In this document: positions 8,747-17,305 of the stretch, in pieces
Numbering within the stretch: position 1 is the stretch's first letter
Layout of the letters: each line of letters starts with the position of its first letter
Assembly (NCBI GenBank): GCA_013816255.1
Contig: JACDET010000010.1
Location: 1-36,496 of the forward strand
DNA length: 36,496 nucleotides
Origin: Candidatus Levyibacteriota bacterium
GTDB lineage: Bacteria; Patescibacteriota; Microgenomatia; Levybacterales; UBA12049
Direction of reading: 5' to 3'
Made by a program: the position numbers and the translations under genes
Notes under the pieces: generated by a model
What the model saw: the letters and a program-made list of their open reading frames with translations, nothing else
What the model was told of the DNA's origin: nothing
Databases searched by the model: none

Positions 8747-9097
8747 ATGAATAAAAAACTTAAAAATTTAGTTAAAGAAAGTTATAACAACGGACAACTT
8801 GACCAAGAAACTGTTGTATACATTGCAGCTAGATTAAGTAGAAAAGATTTAAAACACTATATTTCTCTGCTAAAGCAAGAAGAAGCGAAGCATGAAGTTC
8901 TTGTTACATCAGCCGAAAAACTTTCTAGCGAAGATGTAGGCAAAATTCAGAAGCTCTATCCTGGTATGAATGTCATACATTCTGTTGATAAATCGATGAT
9001 AAATGGCGTTCGAATTGTTGAAAATAATAAAGAGTATGAAATTAATCTAAATCGCACATTTCATGATATAATAGGATTCTTAAGTACACATGATTGA
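8747..9097 (+). CDS. atpH: F0F1 ATP synthase subunit delta, shortened form
   Basis: Position between b and alpha, together with the C-terminal motif DKSMINGVRIVENNKEYEIN (compare DPSLIGGVRI of standard delta), identifies this as the delta/OSCP subunit that fixes the stator to F1. It is only 116 residues, against about 175-180 normally. The C-terminal alpha/beta part is present, but much of the N-terminal six-helix domain that binds the alpha subunits is missing; only about 45 helical residues precede the C-terminal domain. No in-frame upstream extension is possible because atpF ends 2 nt before. The end overlaps the atpA start by 8 nt. Confidence 0.82.
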   Translation: MNKKLKNLVKESYNNGQLDQETVVYIAARLSRKDLKHYISLLKQEEAKHEVLVTSAEKLSSEDVGKIQKLYPGMNVIHSVDKSMINGVRIVENNKEYEINLNRTFHDIIGFLSTHD

Positions 9098-10610
9098 TAA
9101 TAAAAGCATAATTGAAAATTTAGAGAAACGCCTTAGTGCATACACAGAGGATCCAAAGGTCCAAAATGTTGGCAAAGTAGAAAAAAATACTGACGGTGTT
9201 ATTACAGCCTCTGGCCTTACCCACGCATTCATGGGAGAAATAATTGATTTTGCAGGTGGCAACCGTGGATTCATCCTTAATCTTGACGAAGACAGCGCTT
9301 CAATTATTCTTCTTGGTGGTGGTGGAAATATCCAAGAAGGAGAAGGAGTGAAGACTACAGGCAAAAAGCTCACAATCCATGCAAGTGACGAACTTTTAGG
9401 AAGTGTTGTTAACCCAATTGGCCTTCCTCTTGATGGCAAACCGCTTGCAAAAAAAGGTAAAGACATGCCGCTTGAAAGAATTGCAGCTGGTGTAGTTGAA
9501 CGTGAACCAGTTGGTACACCATTGAAAACCGGTATTAAATCAATTGATGCTATGTTCCCTATTGGTCGTGGACAACGTCAACTCATTATTGGAGACCGCG
9601 GGCTTGGCAAAACAGCGATAGCAGTTGATACGATTATCAATCAGCGCGACACTATGAAAGGCCAAAAGCCGGTTGTTTGTATTTATGTAGCGATTGGTCA
9701 AAAGCAAAGTACAATTGCGCAAGTTGTTGATAAGTTAAAGCAGGAAAATGCGATGGCAAACACTGTTGTTGTAGCATCAGGTGCGTCAGACGCCGCAGCA
9801 TTACAATACCTTGCACCATACGCAGGTGTGGCTATCGCTGAATATTTCCTCGAAAAAGGTCAGGATGTTCTCATTATTTATGATGATTTAACAAAACATG
9901 CATGGGCATACCGCCAATTGTCATTAGTACTTCGTCGTCCAGCAGGCCGTGAAGCCTACCCTGGAGACATTTTCTACCTCCACAGTCGTCTTCTTGAACG
10001 AGCTGTACGGCTCAATGAGAAAAATGGAGGAGGATCCATCACAGCCTTACCAATTATTGAAACCCAAGCAGGAGACATTTCAGCATATATTCCAACCAAT
10101 GTCATTTCAATTACTGATGGTCAAATCTTTTTGGTCGGTGACCTCTTTAATGCGGGTATCCGTCCAGCTATTAATACAGGTACATCCGTTTCCCGTGTTG
10201 GTGGAGCAGCGCAAACAGGTGCAATGAAATCGGTTGCCGGGAAAATGAAGCTGGAGATGTCACAATTCCGAGAATTAGCAGCGTTTGCACAATTTGGTAG
10301 TGAACTTGACGCAGCTACACAAGCGCAGCTTGAACGCGGTAAGAGAATCAATGAAATTTTGAAACAGCCGCAATACCACCCATATTCTGAAGCACTTGAA
10401 GTACTCAGTATTGCAATTATTACGAATGGTTTTGCAGATGATATTCCAGTCGAAGATATCACACGGTTTGAACAAGAATTCCAAACATATGCTCAAAAGC
10501 ATCACAAAAAACTTATTGATACATTATCCGGTGGACAAAAAGTAACACCAGATGTCATCAAAGAAATGCAAAAAGCAGTAGAAGATTTCAAAAAGAAATT
10601 CAAAGTCTAA
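9090..10610 (+). CDS. atpA: F0F1 ATP synthase subunit alpha
   Basis: Alpha is the non-catalytic nucleotide-binding subunit of the F1 hexamer. The protein has 506 residues, normal for the family. The P-loop is GDRGLGKT (168-175), where most bacteria have GDRQTGKT, so the Gln-Thr pair is replaced by Gly-Leu. The arginine-finger region SVSRVGGAAQT and the C-terminal ELAAFAQFGSELDAAT are standard. The ATG overlaps the end of atpH by 8 nt, so translation is probably coupled. It is separated from atpG by a palindromic repeat. Confidence 0.97.
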   Translation: MIDNKSIIENLEKRLSAYTEDPKVQNVGKVEKNTDGVITASGLTHAFMGEIIDFAGGNRGFILNLDEDSASIILLGGGGNIQEGEGVKTTGKKLTIHASDELLGSVVNPIGLPLDGKPLAKKGKDMPLERIAAGVVEREPVGTPLKTGIKSIDAMFPIGRGQRQLIIGDRGLGKTAIAVDTIINQRDTMKGQKPVVCIYVAIGQKQSTIAQVVDKLKQENAMANTVVVASGASDAAALQYLAPYAGVAIAEYFLEKGQDVLIIYDDLTKHAWAYRQLSLVLRRPAGREAYPGDIFYLHSRLLERAVRLNEKNGGGSITALPIIETQAGDISAYIPTNVISITDGQIFLVGDLFNAGIRPAINTGTSVSRVGGAAQTGAMKSVAGKMKLEMSQFRELAAFAQFGSELDAATQAQLERGKRINEILKQPQYHPYSEALEVLSIAIITNGFADDIPVEDITRFEQEFQTYAQKHHKKLIDTLSGGQKVTPDVIKEMQKAVEDFKKKFKV

Positions 10611-10615
10611 CAATC

Positions 10616-10684
10616 GTCATTGCGAGGAAGAATGACGAAGCAATCTCTATTAGTATAGATTGCCGCGCTAACGCTCGCAATGAC
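10616..10684. repeat. Palindromic element between atpA and atpG
   Basis: The element is bounded by an 11-base perfect inverted repeat, GTCATTGCGAG (10616-10626) and CTCGCAATGAC (10674-10684). Inside is a second pair, GCAATCT and AGATTGC. The sequence type, with GAAGCAATCT in the middle, is a repeat style seen in many bacterial genomes. The element begins 5 nt after the atpA stop and ends 11 nt before the atpG ATG. Confidence 0.9.
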
Positions 10685-10695
10685 AATGCGAACAT

Positions 10696-11550
10696 ATGGC
10701 AGTAATATTACAATTAAAAAGACGAATTTTAACGGCGCAAAATATTTCGAAAACAACCAAAGCGATGCAAATGATCGCAGCATCAAAGCTAAGAAAAGCA
10801 CAAGATGCAGCATTGGCATCCCGTCCGTATGTTGAGAAACTGTTGAGCGTAACAGGAGATTTAACAAAAAGAGTTGAAAAATTTGCTCTTCCTGAATACA
10901 TGAAAGAGCGGGACACAACAGGTAAAACATTATTTGTTATAATTGGCCCGGATAAAGGATTATGCGGTGGACTCGTAACAAATCTTGTGCGTGATGTAAT
11001 GAAACGAGCAAAGTCTCAGGATTCATTTATCACAATCGGTAAAAAAGTTGAAAGTCCGGTCGCACATTATAATAAAAATATAGTTGGGTCATTTATTTTT
11101 GGGAATACACTTCCGACATTCGATGTTGTATATCCAATTGTAACGATGATCAATGAACAGTTCAAATCTGGTAAAATAGATACCGTTGAGATAGTCTCAT
11201 CACACTTTGTAAATGTGTTTGTCCAAAAAGCAACGCAAACGCATCTCTTGCCGATCCGTCCGCAAGCAGAAACAGAGACAAAGTCAGTAAATGATGCATT
11301 TCAGCTTTTTGAACCAAATGTAGAAGAACTTTTGCCAGATCTTTTGCAAAGATATATAGAAATGGCTGTCTATCAAGAAATTCTTGAAAGCTATTTGTCT
11401 GAGCAGGCAGCGAGACTTTTGTCTATGCAAAATGCGACGACAAATGCAAAAGAGATTATCGAAGACTTAAAATTAGAGTATAATAAGACACGACAGGCTA
11501 AGATTACAGCAGAACTCTTAGATATAACAGGAAGCGCAGTAGCAAACTGA
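10696..11550 (+). CDS. atpG: F0F1 ATP synthase subunit gamma
   Basis: Gamma is the central rotor shaft of F1. The 284-residue protein begins with the family's N-terminal helix motif (LKRRILTAQNISKTTKAMQMIAASKLRKAQ) and ends with the matching C-terminal helix (MQNATTNAKEIIEDLKLEYNKTRQAKIT). These two helices form the coiled coil inserted in the alpha/beta hexamer. The middle Rossmann-like part has GPDKGLCGGLV. Length and motifs are normal. The ATG at 10696 has no good Shine-Dalgarno sequence and lies right after a palindromic repeat. Confidence 0.96.
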   Translation: MAVILQLKRRILTAQNISKTTKAMQMIAASKLRKAQDAALASRPYVEKLLSVTGDLTKRVEKFALPEYMKERDTTGKTLFVIIGPDKGLCGGLVTNLVRDVMKRAKSQDSFITIGKKVESPVAHYNKNIVGSFIFGNTLPTFDVVYPIVTMINEQFKSGKIDTVEIVSSHFVNVFVQKATQTHLLPIRPQAETETKSVNDAFQLFEPNVEELLPDLLQRYIEMAVYQEILESYLSEQAARLLSMQNATTNAKEIIEDLKLEYNKTRQAKITAELLDITGSAVAN

Positions 11551-11570
11551 CGTCATTGCAAACGCAGTGA

Positions 11571-13061
<1,491 letters not shown>

Positions 13062-13070
13062 GTAATACCT

Positions 13071-13159
13071 GTCATTCCGAGCGAAGCCGAGGAATCTCCC
13101 TCCACTGATTCTTAAACTAAATTTGTGGGATGAGATCTCTCCATTCCAGTCGAGATGAC
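13071..13159. repeat. Palindromic element between atpD and atpC
   Basis: Bounded by GTCAT (13071-13075) and ATGAC (13155-13159). The left part, GTCATTCCGAGCGAAGCCGA followed by GGAATCTC, is a common repeat type that can fold on itself through ATTCC/GGAAT. The right part, GAGATCTCTCCATTCCAGTC, is a degenerate copy of the opposite arm. It fills nearly the whole gap between the two genes. Confidence 0.85.
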
Positions 13160-13167
13160 CTAAATTT

Positions 13168-13584
13168 ATGAAACTCGAGATTGTAACTCCAGAAAAGATT
13201 ATCTATAGCGGTGACGTAGACCAAATAACGGTTGCTACTGTTGATGGCCAGATCGCGATATTACCGCATCATGTAAACTTATTTACAAAGATCAAACCAG
13301 GTGAACTTCATCTTAAGATAGCAGATAAAGAACAGTTCTTGGCTGTTACTGGCGGATTTCTTGAAGTAAGTGCAAACAAAGTAACTATTTTGGCAGATTA
13401 TGCAATTCACGCTGAAGATGTTAATGTCGAGAAAGCACTGGCAGCACAGAAAAGGGCCGAAGAGTTGTTGAAGAAGAAAGAAGGTCAACTTAATGAACGT
13501 GAATACGCTGAACTCCAAAGCGCACTAGGAAGAGCATTACTTGAATTAGATATCGCAAACAAACGCCGCAGAAGAAAAGTATAA
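13168..13584 (+). CDS. atpC: F0F1 ATP synthase subunit epsilon
   Basis: Epsilon joins the rotor shaft to the c-ring and can inhibit ATP hydrolysis. The 138-residue protein has the N-terminal beta-sandwich (MKLEIVTPEKIIYSGDVDQI, then DGQIAILPHHVNLFTKI and the conserved FLAVTGGFLEV). A C-terminal two-helix part follows (about 88-138), with a basic end, NKRRRRKV. Both halves are present, so the inhibitory helices are likely retained. It is the last gene of the operon; no clear terminator hairpin follows in the AT-rich gap. Confidence 0.95.
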   Translation: MKLEIVTPEKIIYSGDVDQITVATVDGQIAILPHHVNLFTKIKPGELHLKIADKEQFLAVTGGFLEVSANKVTILADYAIHAEDVNVEKALAAQKRAEELLKKKEGQLNEREYAELQSALGRALLELDIANKRRRRKV

Positions 13585-13992
13585 TTAATTTACTCACTTA
13601 ATTACAAAACTTATTCCTATATTACTTTCTTATTTTTAGTCCTTGCAATTCAATAGTTTATTTTTGTATAATTAAATAACTCATAAAGAACTACATACAC
13701 TGAATTATAAATATATATTTGTAAGTATTATAGTTAATTACGTTCTCTATTTTAATTAGCCTCATTCTAGCACTCAATCATAAATTTTGCTAAGGCCTCA
13801 GTTAATAACTCTACAATTTAGCCTCGTTATATTGATAAATAAAATTATTAAATGTCATATTATTGCATAAAATTAGCTTTATAAGTATAATTATAGTGTC
13901 AAAGATATTATTTGTTCATTTTATTTATTCTACTAAAACAATAAACAGTTCTCACAATGCATCTGATAAATACGATCATATATATTACTCAT
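13585..13992. other. AT-rich gene-free gap
   Basis: I see no convincing coding frame here, and my count over 360 bases gives about 22% G+C, clearly lower than the flanking genes. A short direct repeat, TTAGCCTCATT (13756-13766) and TTAGCCTCGTT (13818-13828), is the only internal structure I noted. No DnaA-box cluster, tRNA-like fold or strong hairpin with a T-run was recognised. It may hold the atp operon's 3' UTR or an unrecognised RNA. Confidence 0.6.
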
Positions 13993-14021
13993 TTGCCATG
14001 GCCACATAATTTATTTACAAT
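13993..14021 (+). promoter_or_regulatory. Promoter of tRNA-Thr
   Basis: TTGCCA (13993-13998) and TACAAT (14016-14021) are separated by exactly 17 nt. Transcription would start near 14028, about 12 nt before the mature 5' end of the tRNA. Confidence 0.7.
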
Positions 14022-14039
14022 ACTAACTATTGATCTTTC

Positions 14040-14111
14040 GCCAATGTGGCTCAGTGGTAGAGCAAATCTTTCGTAAAGATTAGGTCGTGGGTTCGATTCC
14101 CACCATTGGCT
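14040..14111 (+). tRNA. tRNA-Thr (anticodon CGU)
   Basis: A full cloverleaf can be drawn by eye. The acceptor stem GCCAATG pairs with CATTGGC, and the D arm GCTC/GAGC encloses AGTGGTA. The anticodon stem AATCT/AGATT has the loop TTCGTAA with anticodon CGT at 14072-14074. The variable region is 5 nt, and the T arm GTGGG/CCCAC has the loop TTCGATT. The discriminator base is T and CCA is not encoded. It reads ACG codons. The first pairs G1-C72 and C2-G71 agree with threonine identity. The peptidase gene on the other strand ends 5 nt beyond it. Confidence 0.95.
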
Positions 14112-14115
14112 CTGA

Positions 14116-15297
14116 TTATTGCAAATGCCAGTAAAGCGACATTTTGCCATTGGGGTGGAATAAGAACACTCCGTTTCCACCATCGCCTGTACAATTACGG
14201 CAGAAATAGGCCTGACCTTCCTCAACTGCTCTGACAGCTGAATTACTGTTGTTATGCATATCCAATGCAGGATGTGGATTTCCTTTATAATAAACGCTAC
14301 TGTAGCAAGTTATGCCTGAGGCCTGAGATATAAATAATCCATCCGTTGACATTGGCCAGCTGAAAGAGCCTGAACCACTTGTAGCTATACCACTTGGATC
14401 TCCACTACAACCACTAATCCAGTTAACATTTTTGGGTTCAAGGTGATTAAGAGGATTTTCGTAACCTGAATAATAACTGTACTGCTCAAGAGATGCTGCG
14501 TTATAAATCCCAAAATGTAAATGAGCACCAAAAGAATATCCGGTATTCCCCATTACACCTATTTGCTCCCCTTTTGCGACTCGACGTGCCTCAGTCGAAA
14601 TAAGTACTTTCGCTGCCTTTTGAATACTTCGCAGTTCTTTTGAAGCATCAGCCAGTCTGCTCTGATATTCACTTTCTGAATTCTTTGTCGTCTTTAATAA
14701 ATCTTGTTTTCCTACTTTCTGCTGATCAAGTTGCACGGTATATCCTTCAAGTTGCTTATTAAGCGCTTCGACGCGTGCCTTTTTCACTTCAAAAATATCT
14801 TTTTGATTTTGATAATCGAGTTTTGCCTGTTGTGTGTTAATAAGTAACGTTTGATCATGGGCCCGGACAAGTTTGACATAATTAACTCGCTTGAAATAAT
14901 CATCAGCATCATTTGCGGCGAAAAGAACATGAAGTGGCTGTACACCACCTAGTTGGTATGAAGTTACAATTCTTTTAAATAGCACTTCAGATACTTTATC
15001 TAAAGATCCTTCTAGATTATTAATCTTTTTTGACGCAATTGAAATATCTTTTGTTAATTCGCCCATTTGATTTCGGGTAGACTCAATACGATACTCAGTA
15101 AGTTTTATTTGTGTGTCCATAACTTGAATTTGTGAAGAGAGTGATTTAGCCTGACCTTGCAAATCATTTATCTTACCTTGATATTCACTTATTTTCTTCT
15201 CAAGCTCTGAAGCATTTTGCGCGTAAACTATTGTAGATGGAATAAAAAAACTAAAAACAATTAGGCCAATAACTAAAAGGATTTTCGTGGATGACAT
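14116..15297 (-). CDS. Secreted coiled-coil M23 (LytM-type) peptidase with circularly permuted domain
   Basis: The protein (393 aa) is probably exported: it has a signal peptide with cleavage after VYA (residue 26). A long coiled-coil region (about 29-230) resembles that of EnvC. An M23 zinc peptidase domain that would cut peptidoglycan cross-links follows, but its halves are in reversed order. The normally C-terminal part comes first: VAKGEQIGVMGNTGYS, then GAHLHF with H259/H261, and an NPLNHL end. After a linker comes the normally N-terminal part: FSWPM, the HPALDM zinc pair H342/D346, AVRAVEEGQA, GGNGVFLFHPNG and the final LYWHLQ with H391. All expected metal and catalytic histidines are therefore kept. 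The last residue falls just where a normal domain would continue into the KGQxIG segment. A TGcTATTAT promoter precedes the ATG. The stop lies 5 nt from tRNA-Thr. Confidence 0.88.
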   Translation of the reverse strand: MSSTKILLVIGLIVFSFFIPSTIVYAQNASELEKKISEYQGKINDLQGQAKSLSSQIQVMDTQIKLTEYRIESTRNQMGELTKDISIASKKINNLEGSLDKVSEVLFKRIVTSYQLGGVQPLHVLFAANDADDYFKRVNYVKLVRAHDQTLLINTQQAKLDYQNQKDIFEVKKARVEALNKQLEGYTVQLDQQKVGKQDLLKTTKNSESEYQSRLADASKELRSIQKAAKVLISTEARRVAKGEQIGVMGNTGYSFGAHLHFGIYNAASLEQYSYYSGYENPLNHLEPKNVNWISGCSGDPSGIATSGSGSFSWPMSTDGLFISQASGITCYSSVYYKGNPHPALDMHNNSNSAVRAVEEGQAYFCRNCTGDGGNGVFLFHPNGKMSLYWHLQ

Positions 15298-15306
15298 ATA
15301 CTAAAA

Positions 15307-15336
15307 ATAATAGCATAAGTAAGTAACAGAGGTAAA
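15307..15336 (-). promoter_or_regulatory. Promoter of the M23 peptidase gene
   Basis: Read on the minus strand, TTTACC (15336-15331) and an extended -10, TGcTATTAT (hexamer 15312-15307), are 18 nt apart. The box ends 9 nt before the ATG, so the leader would be only about 2-3 nt. Confidence 0.55.
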
Positions 15337-15346
15337 GTTTTTGTGA

Positions 15347-15352
15347 TAAAAT
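15347..15352 (+). promoter_or_regulatory. -10 box of the Ig-like protein gene
   Basis: TAAAAT ends 9 nt before the ATG at 15362. No clear -35 box is seen. It lies back to back with the promoter of the divergent M23 peptidase gene. Confidence 0.4.
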
Positions 15353-15361
15353 TACTTGTGT

Positions 15362-16087
15362 ATGAGAGATCAGATGAAAAAATCACGGTTAATCAGTCAT
15401 CTTCAAAAACAAGCATATAAAAACGTTCTCTTAGCATGCATTGGGATCATATTAGTAATCATTCTTCTTATCATATTTGGGACAAACATTTTAGTGAGCT
15501 TTAGTTTGCTTGTTGGTAAATTGACAGGCGTAGAGGAAACAGCAATCACCACGCAAAGCGATGAATATATAGCTCCACCAACTTTAAACGCAGCACCTGA
15601 AGCCACAAGTAGTGCCGCAATCATCGTAACTGGTTATGGACAGCCCGATCAACGGATTGATCTTTACCGGAATGATACGTTAATTAATAAAACTACAGTC
15701 AAAAGTACTAGCAGCTTCCGGTTTACAGGCGTCACACTTGTCGAAGGGAGTAATATCATCAAAGCCCGTGCCGCTAATTCTGATAACAAACAGAGTAACT
15801 TCTCAAACGAAGTAAAAACTTCATTCCTAAAAAATGCACCTGATCTTACTGTAGATTTTCCACAAAATGATCAGGGATTCAAAAAAGAAGAAAGTCCGGT
15901 TAAGGTTACTGGAAAAACCGATTCAGGAGCGCAAGTAACTATCAACGATTTCTGGGCAATTGTAGATGCAGAAGGAAACTATTCATATCTGTACAACCTC
16001 AAAGATGGAGATAATCCCCTAAAAGTTGTAGCGACAGATAATGCTGGGAATAAAACTGAAAAAGAACTAAAAATCCGCATTGAATAA
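15362..16087 (+). CDS. Membrane-anchored protein with Ig-like repeats
   Basis: I do not recognise a specific gene. The N-terminus is cytoplasmic and basic (MKKSRLISHLQKQAYK), followed by one strong membrane helix (about residues 22-45). The rest should lie outside the cell and looks like two beta-sandwich repeats of the Ig-like type found in glucodextranase and bacterial surface proteins. The first is around IIVTGYGQPDQRIDLYRND to SNIIKARAANSDNKQS, the second around VKVTGKTDSGAQVTINDF to DNPLKVVATDNAGNKTEKE. No catalytic motif is visible. I chose the ATG at 15362; TTG at 15356 and ATG at 15374 are alternatives. The stop codon abuts that of the convergent gene with no gap. Confidence 0.75.
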   Translation: MRDQMKKSRLISHLQKQAYKNVLLACIGIILVIILLIIFGTNILVSFSLLVGKLTGVEETAITTQSDEYIAPPTLNAAPEATSSAAIIVTGYGQPDQRIDLYRNDTLINKTTVKSTSSFRFTGVTLVEGSNIIKARAANSDNKQSNFSNEVKTSFLKNAPDLTVDFPQNDQGFKKEESPVKVTGKTDSGAQVTINDFWAIVDAEGNYSYLYNLKDGDNPLKVVATDNAGNKTEKELKIRIE

Positions 16088-17293
16088 CTACTTATTACGG
16101 ATCATCAAAGCATAAAGAATCCACATCCATAAAATAATCGCTGGAAAAAAGAGACTATTAATAAATAATGCATTGATAAATAATCCTGCGGTAGATGAAA
16201 TAAATACAATTACAAGTATGTTATCTTTTGTTCGTAAGCGAACGATTGCTTCTCTAAACAGATTTGCCCATAAAAATAGGTATGCAGCAAACCCAACAAT
16301 TCCGGTCGTCGCCAAAACAAAAAGGAAACTGTTATCAACACCCGAGTCTGCATTTGATGGATATTTCGGATTTTTTGAGCGGAAACCATATTCCTGCTGC
16401 GCATAACGATATGCATTAAAACCAACGCCTAAAATAGGCCGATCTTGGTAAATAGTGAACGCGTTTTGATATGTTTCAAGTCGAGCAAAGGTTGATTGTA
16501 CACGGAATAGATTGGTATTTTCGATATAAAAGCTTGGGGAAATAATAATGACATACGCGACCAAAACAGCAACGAAACCTACTATGATTTTCTTTTGTTT
16601 TAATAGGATTAAGAATACACCCAAACTAATAATCATCATGAGAAGCGCACTTCTAGAATAAGTGAGCAGCACAGCAAGGAATGTCAAGATGACCACAATG
16701 CTACATAAAATTATCCACTTTTTACTCCGCTCCTCAATATGCTGGTACAATTTTCCTGAGACAAAGAGTAGGTATAAAACTAAAAAGGCTCCGGCAAAAT
16801 TAGGATCTAGAAATGTTGAAAATAGCCTATGCATATGATCATCCCATCCAAGATAGATCAGGCTTCTTATATCTGAGTAAAAGAAATATTGTGGGAAACC
16901 GGCTAAGACAACAGCTAGGCCAACATAAAACATGAGTGACAAAAGCTTTTTCTTAAATGCAGCATCAAACTGTACTACAACAAAGAATACTCCCAAAAAT
17001 CCAACCCATCGAATCAAATATAATGATGAAGCAAGTGCTTCGTTTGGTTCTAATCTGTATGCATTTATAACTAATGAAATAAGTCCAACCAATGGAAAAA
17101 GCAATAGTGGCAATTGAAGTATCGTTTTAATTTTATCTCGGTAGAGTAACCATAGCACTAGCCCAAAAGTTAGTACGCATGCAACGACATCCAGTGGTTT
17201 GATGTAGATATTATTTCCGATGCTAAATCGGAGCATTTCTCCAAAGGGCAGAAGCAATAATAATAAAATAGTTAGTATTTTTAAAATACGCAT
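16088..17293 (-). CDS. O-antigen ligase/polymerase-like membrane protein
   Basis: The 401-residue protein is strongly hydrophobic, with roughly ten to twelve membrane helices. It carries features of the O-antigen ligase (Wzy_C/WaaL) family: HRLFSTFLDPNFAGAFL near 155-170, TYSRSALL near 211-218, and a large periplasmic loop starting ILGVGFNAYRYAQQEYGF followed by SGVDNSFLFVLATTGIVGF. Such proteins transfer or polymerise polysaccharide on the outer face of the membrane. This cell type probably lacks a classical lipopolysaccharide, so the acceptor may be another lipid or a surface protein. It is the last gene of a minus-strand run, 12 nt after the GT-C gene. Confidence 0.85.
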   Translation of the reverse strand: MRILKILTILLLLLLPFGEMLRFSIGNNIYIKPLDVVACVLTFGLVLWLLYRDKIKTILQLPLLLFPLVGLISLVINAYRLEPNEALASSLYLIRWVGFLGVFFVVVQFDAAFKKKLLSLMFYVGLAVVLAGFPQYFFYSDIRSLIYLGWDDHMHRLFSTFLDPNFAGAFLVLYLLFVSGKLYQHIEERSKKWIILCSIVVILTFLAVLLTYSRSALLMMIISLGVFLILLKQKKIIVGFVAVLVAYVIIISPSFYIENTNLFRVQSTFARLETYQNAFTIYQDRPILGVGFNAYRYAQQEYGFRSKNPKYPSNADSGVDNSFLFVLATTGIVGFAAYLFLWANLFREAIVRLRTKDNILVIVFISSTAGLFINALFINSLFFPAIILWMWILYALMIRNK

Positions 17294-17305
17294 ACCTGCA
17301 TTGTA

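Noticed and set aside
10607-10930. Minus-strand open frames across the atpA-atpG gap
   Set aside because: They are antisense to atpG and run through a palindromic repeat; the translated sequence has no family features.
13585-14039. Replication origin in the AT-rich gap
   Set aside because: No cluster of DnaA boxes was seen and no dnaA or dnaN gene is adjacent; low G+C alone is not enough.
14040-14111. Integration site at the tRNA gene
   Set aside because: No integrase, no repeated tRNA 3' end and no mobile genes were seen on either side.
14116-14200. M23 gene truncated by the neighbouring tRNA gene
   Set aside because: The half that would be missing after YWHL is present earlier in the same protein, so permutation explains the layout better than truncation.
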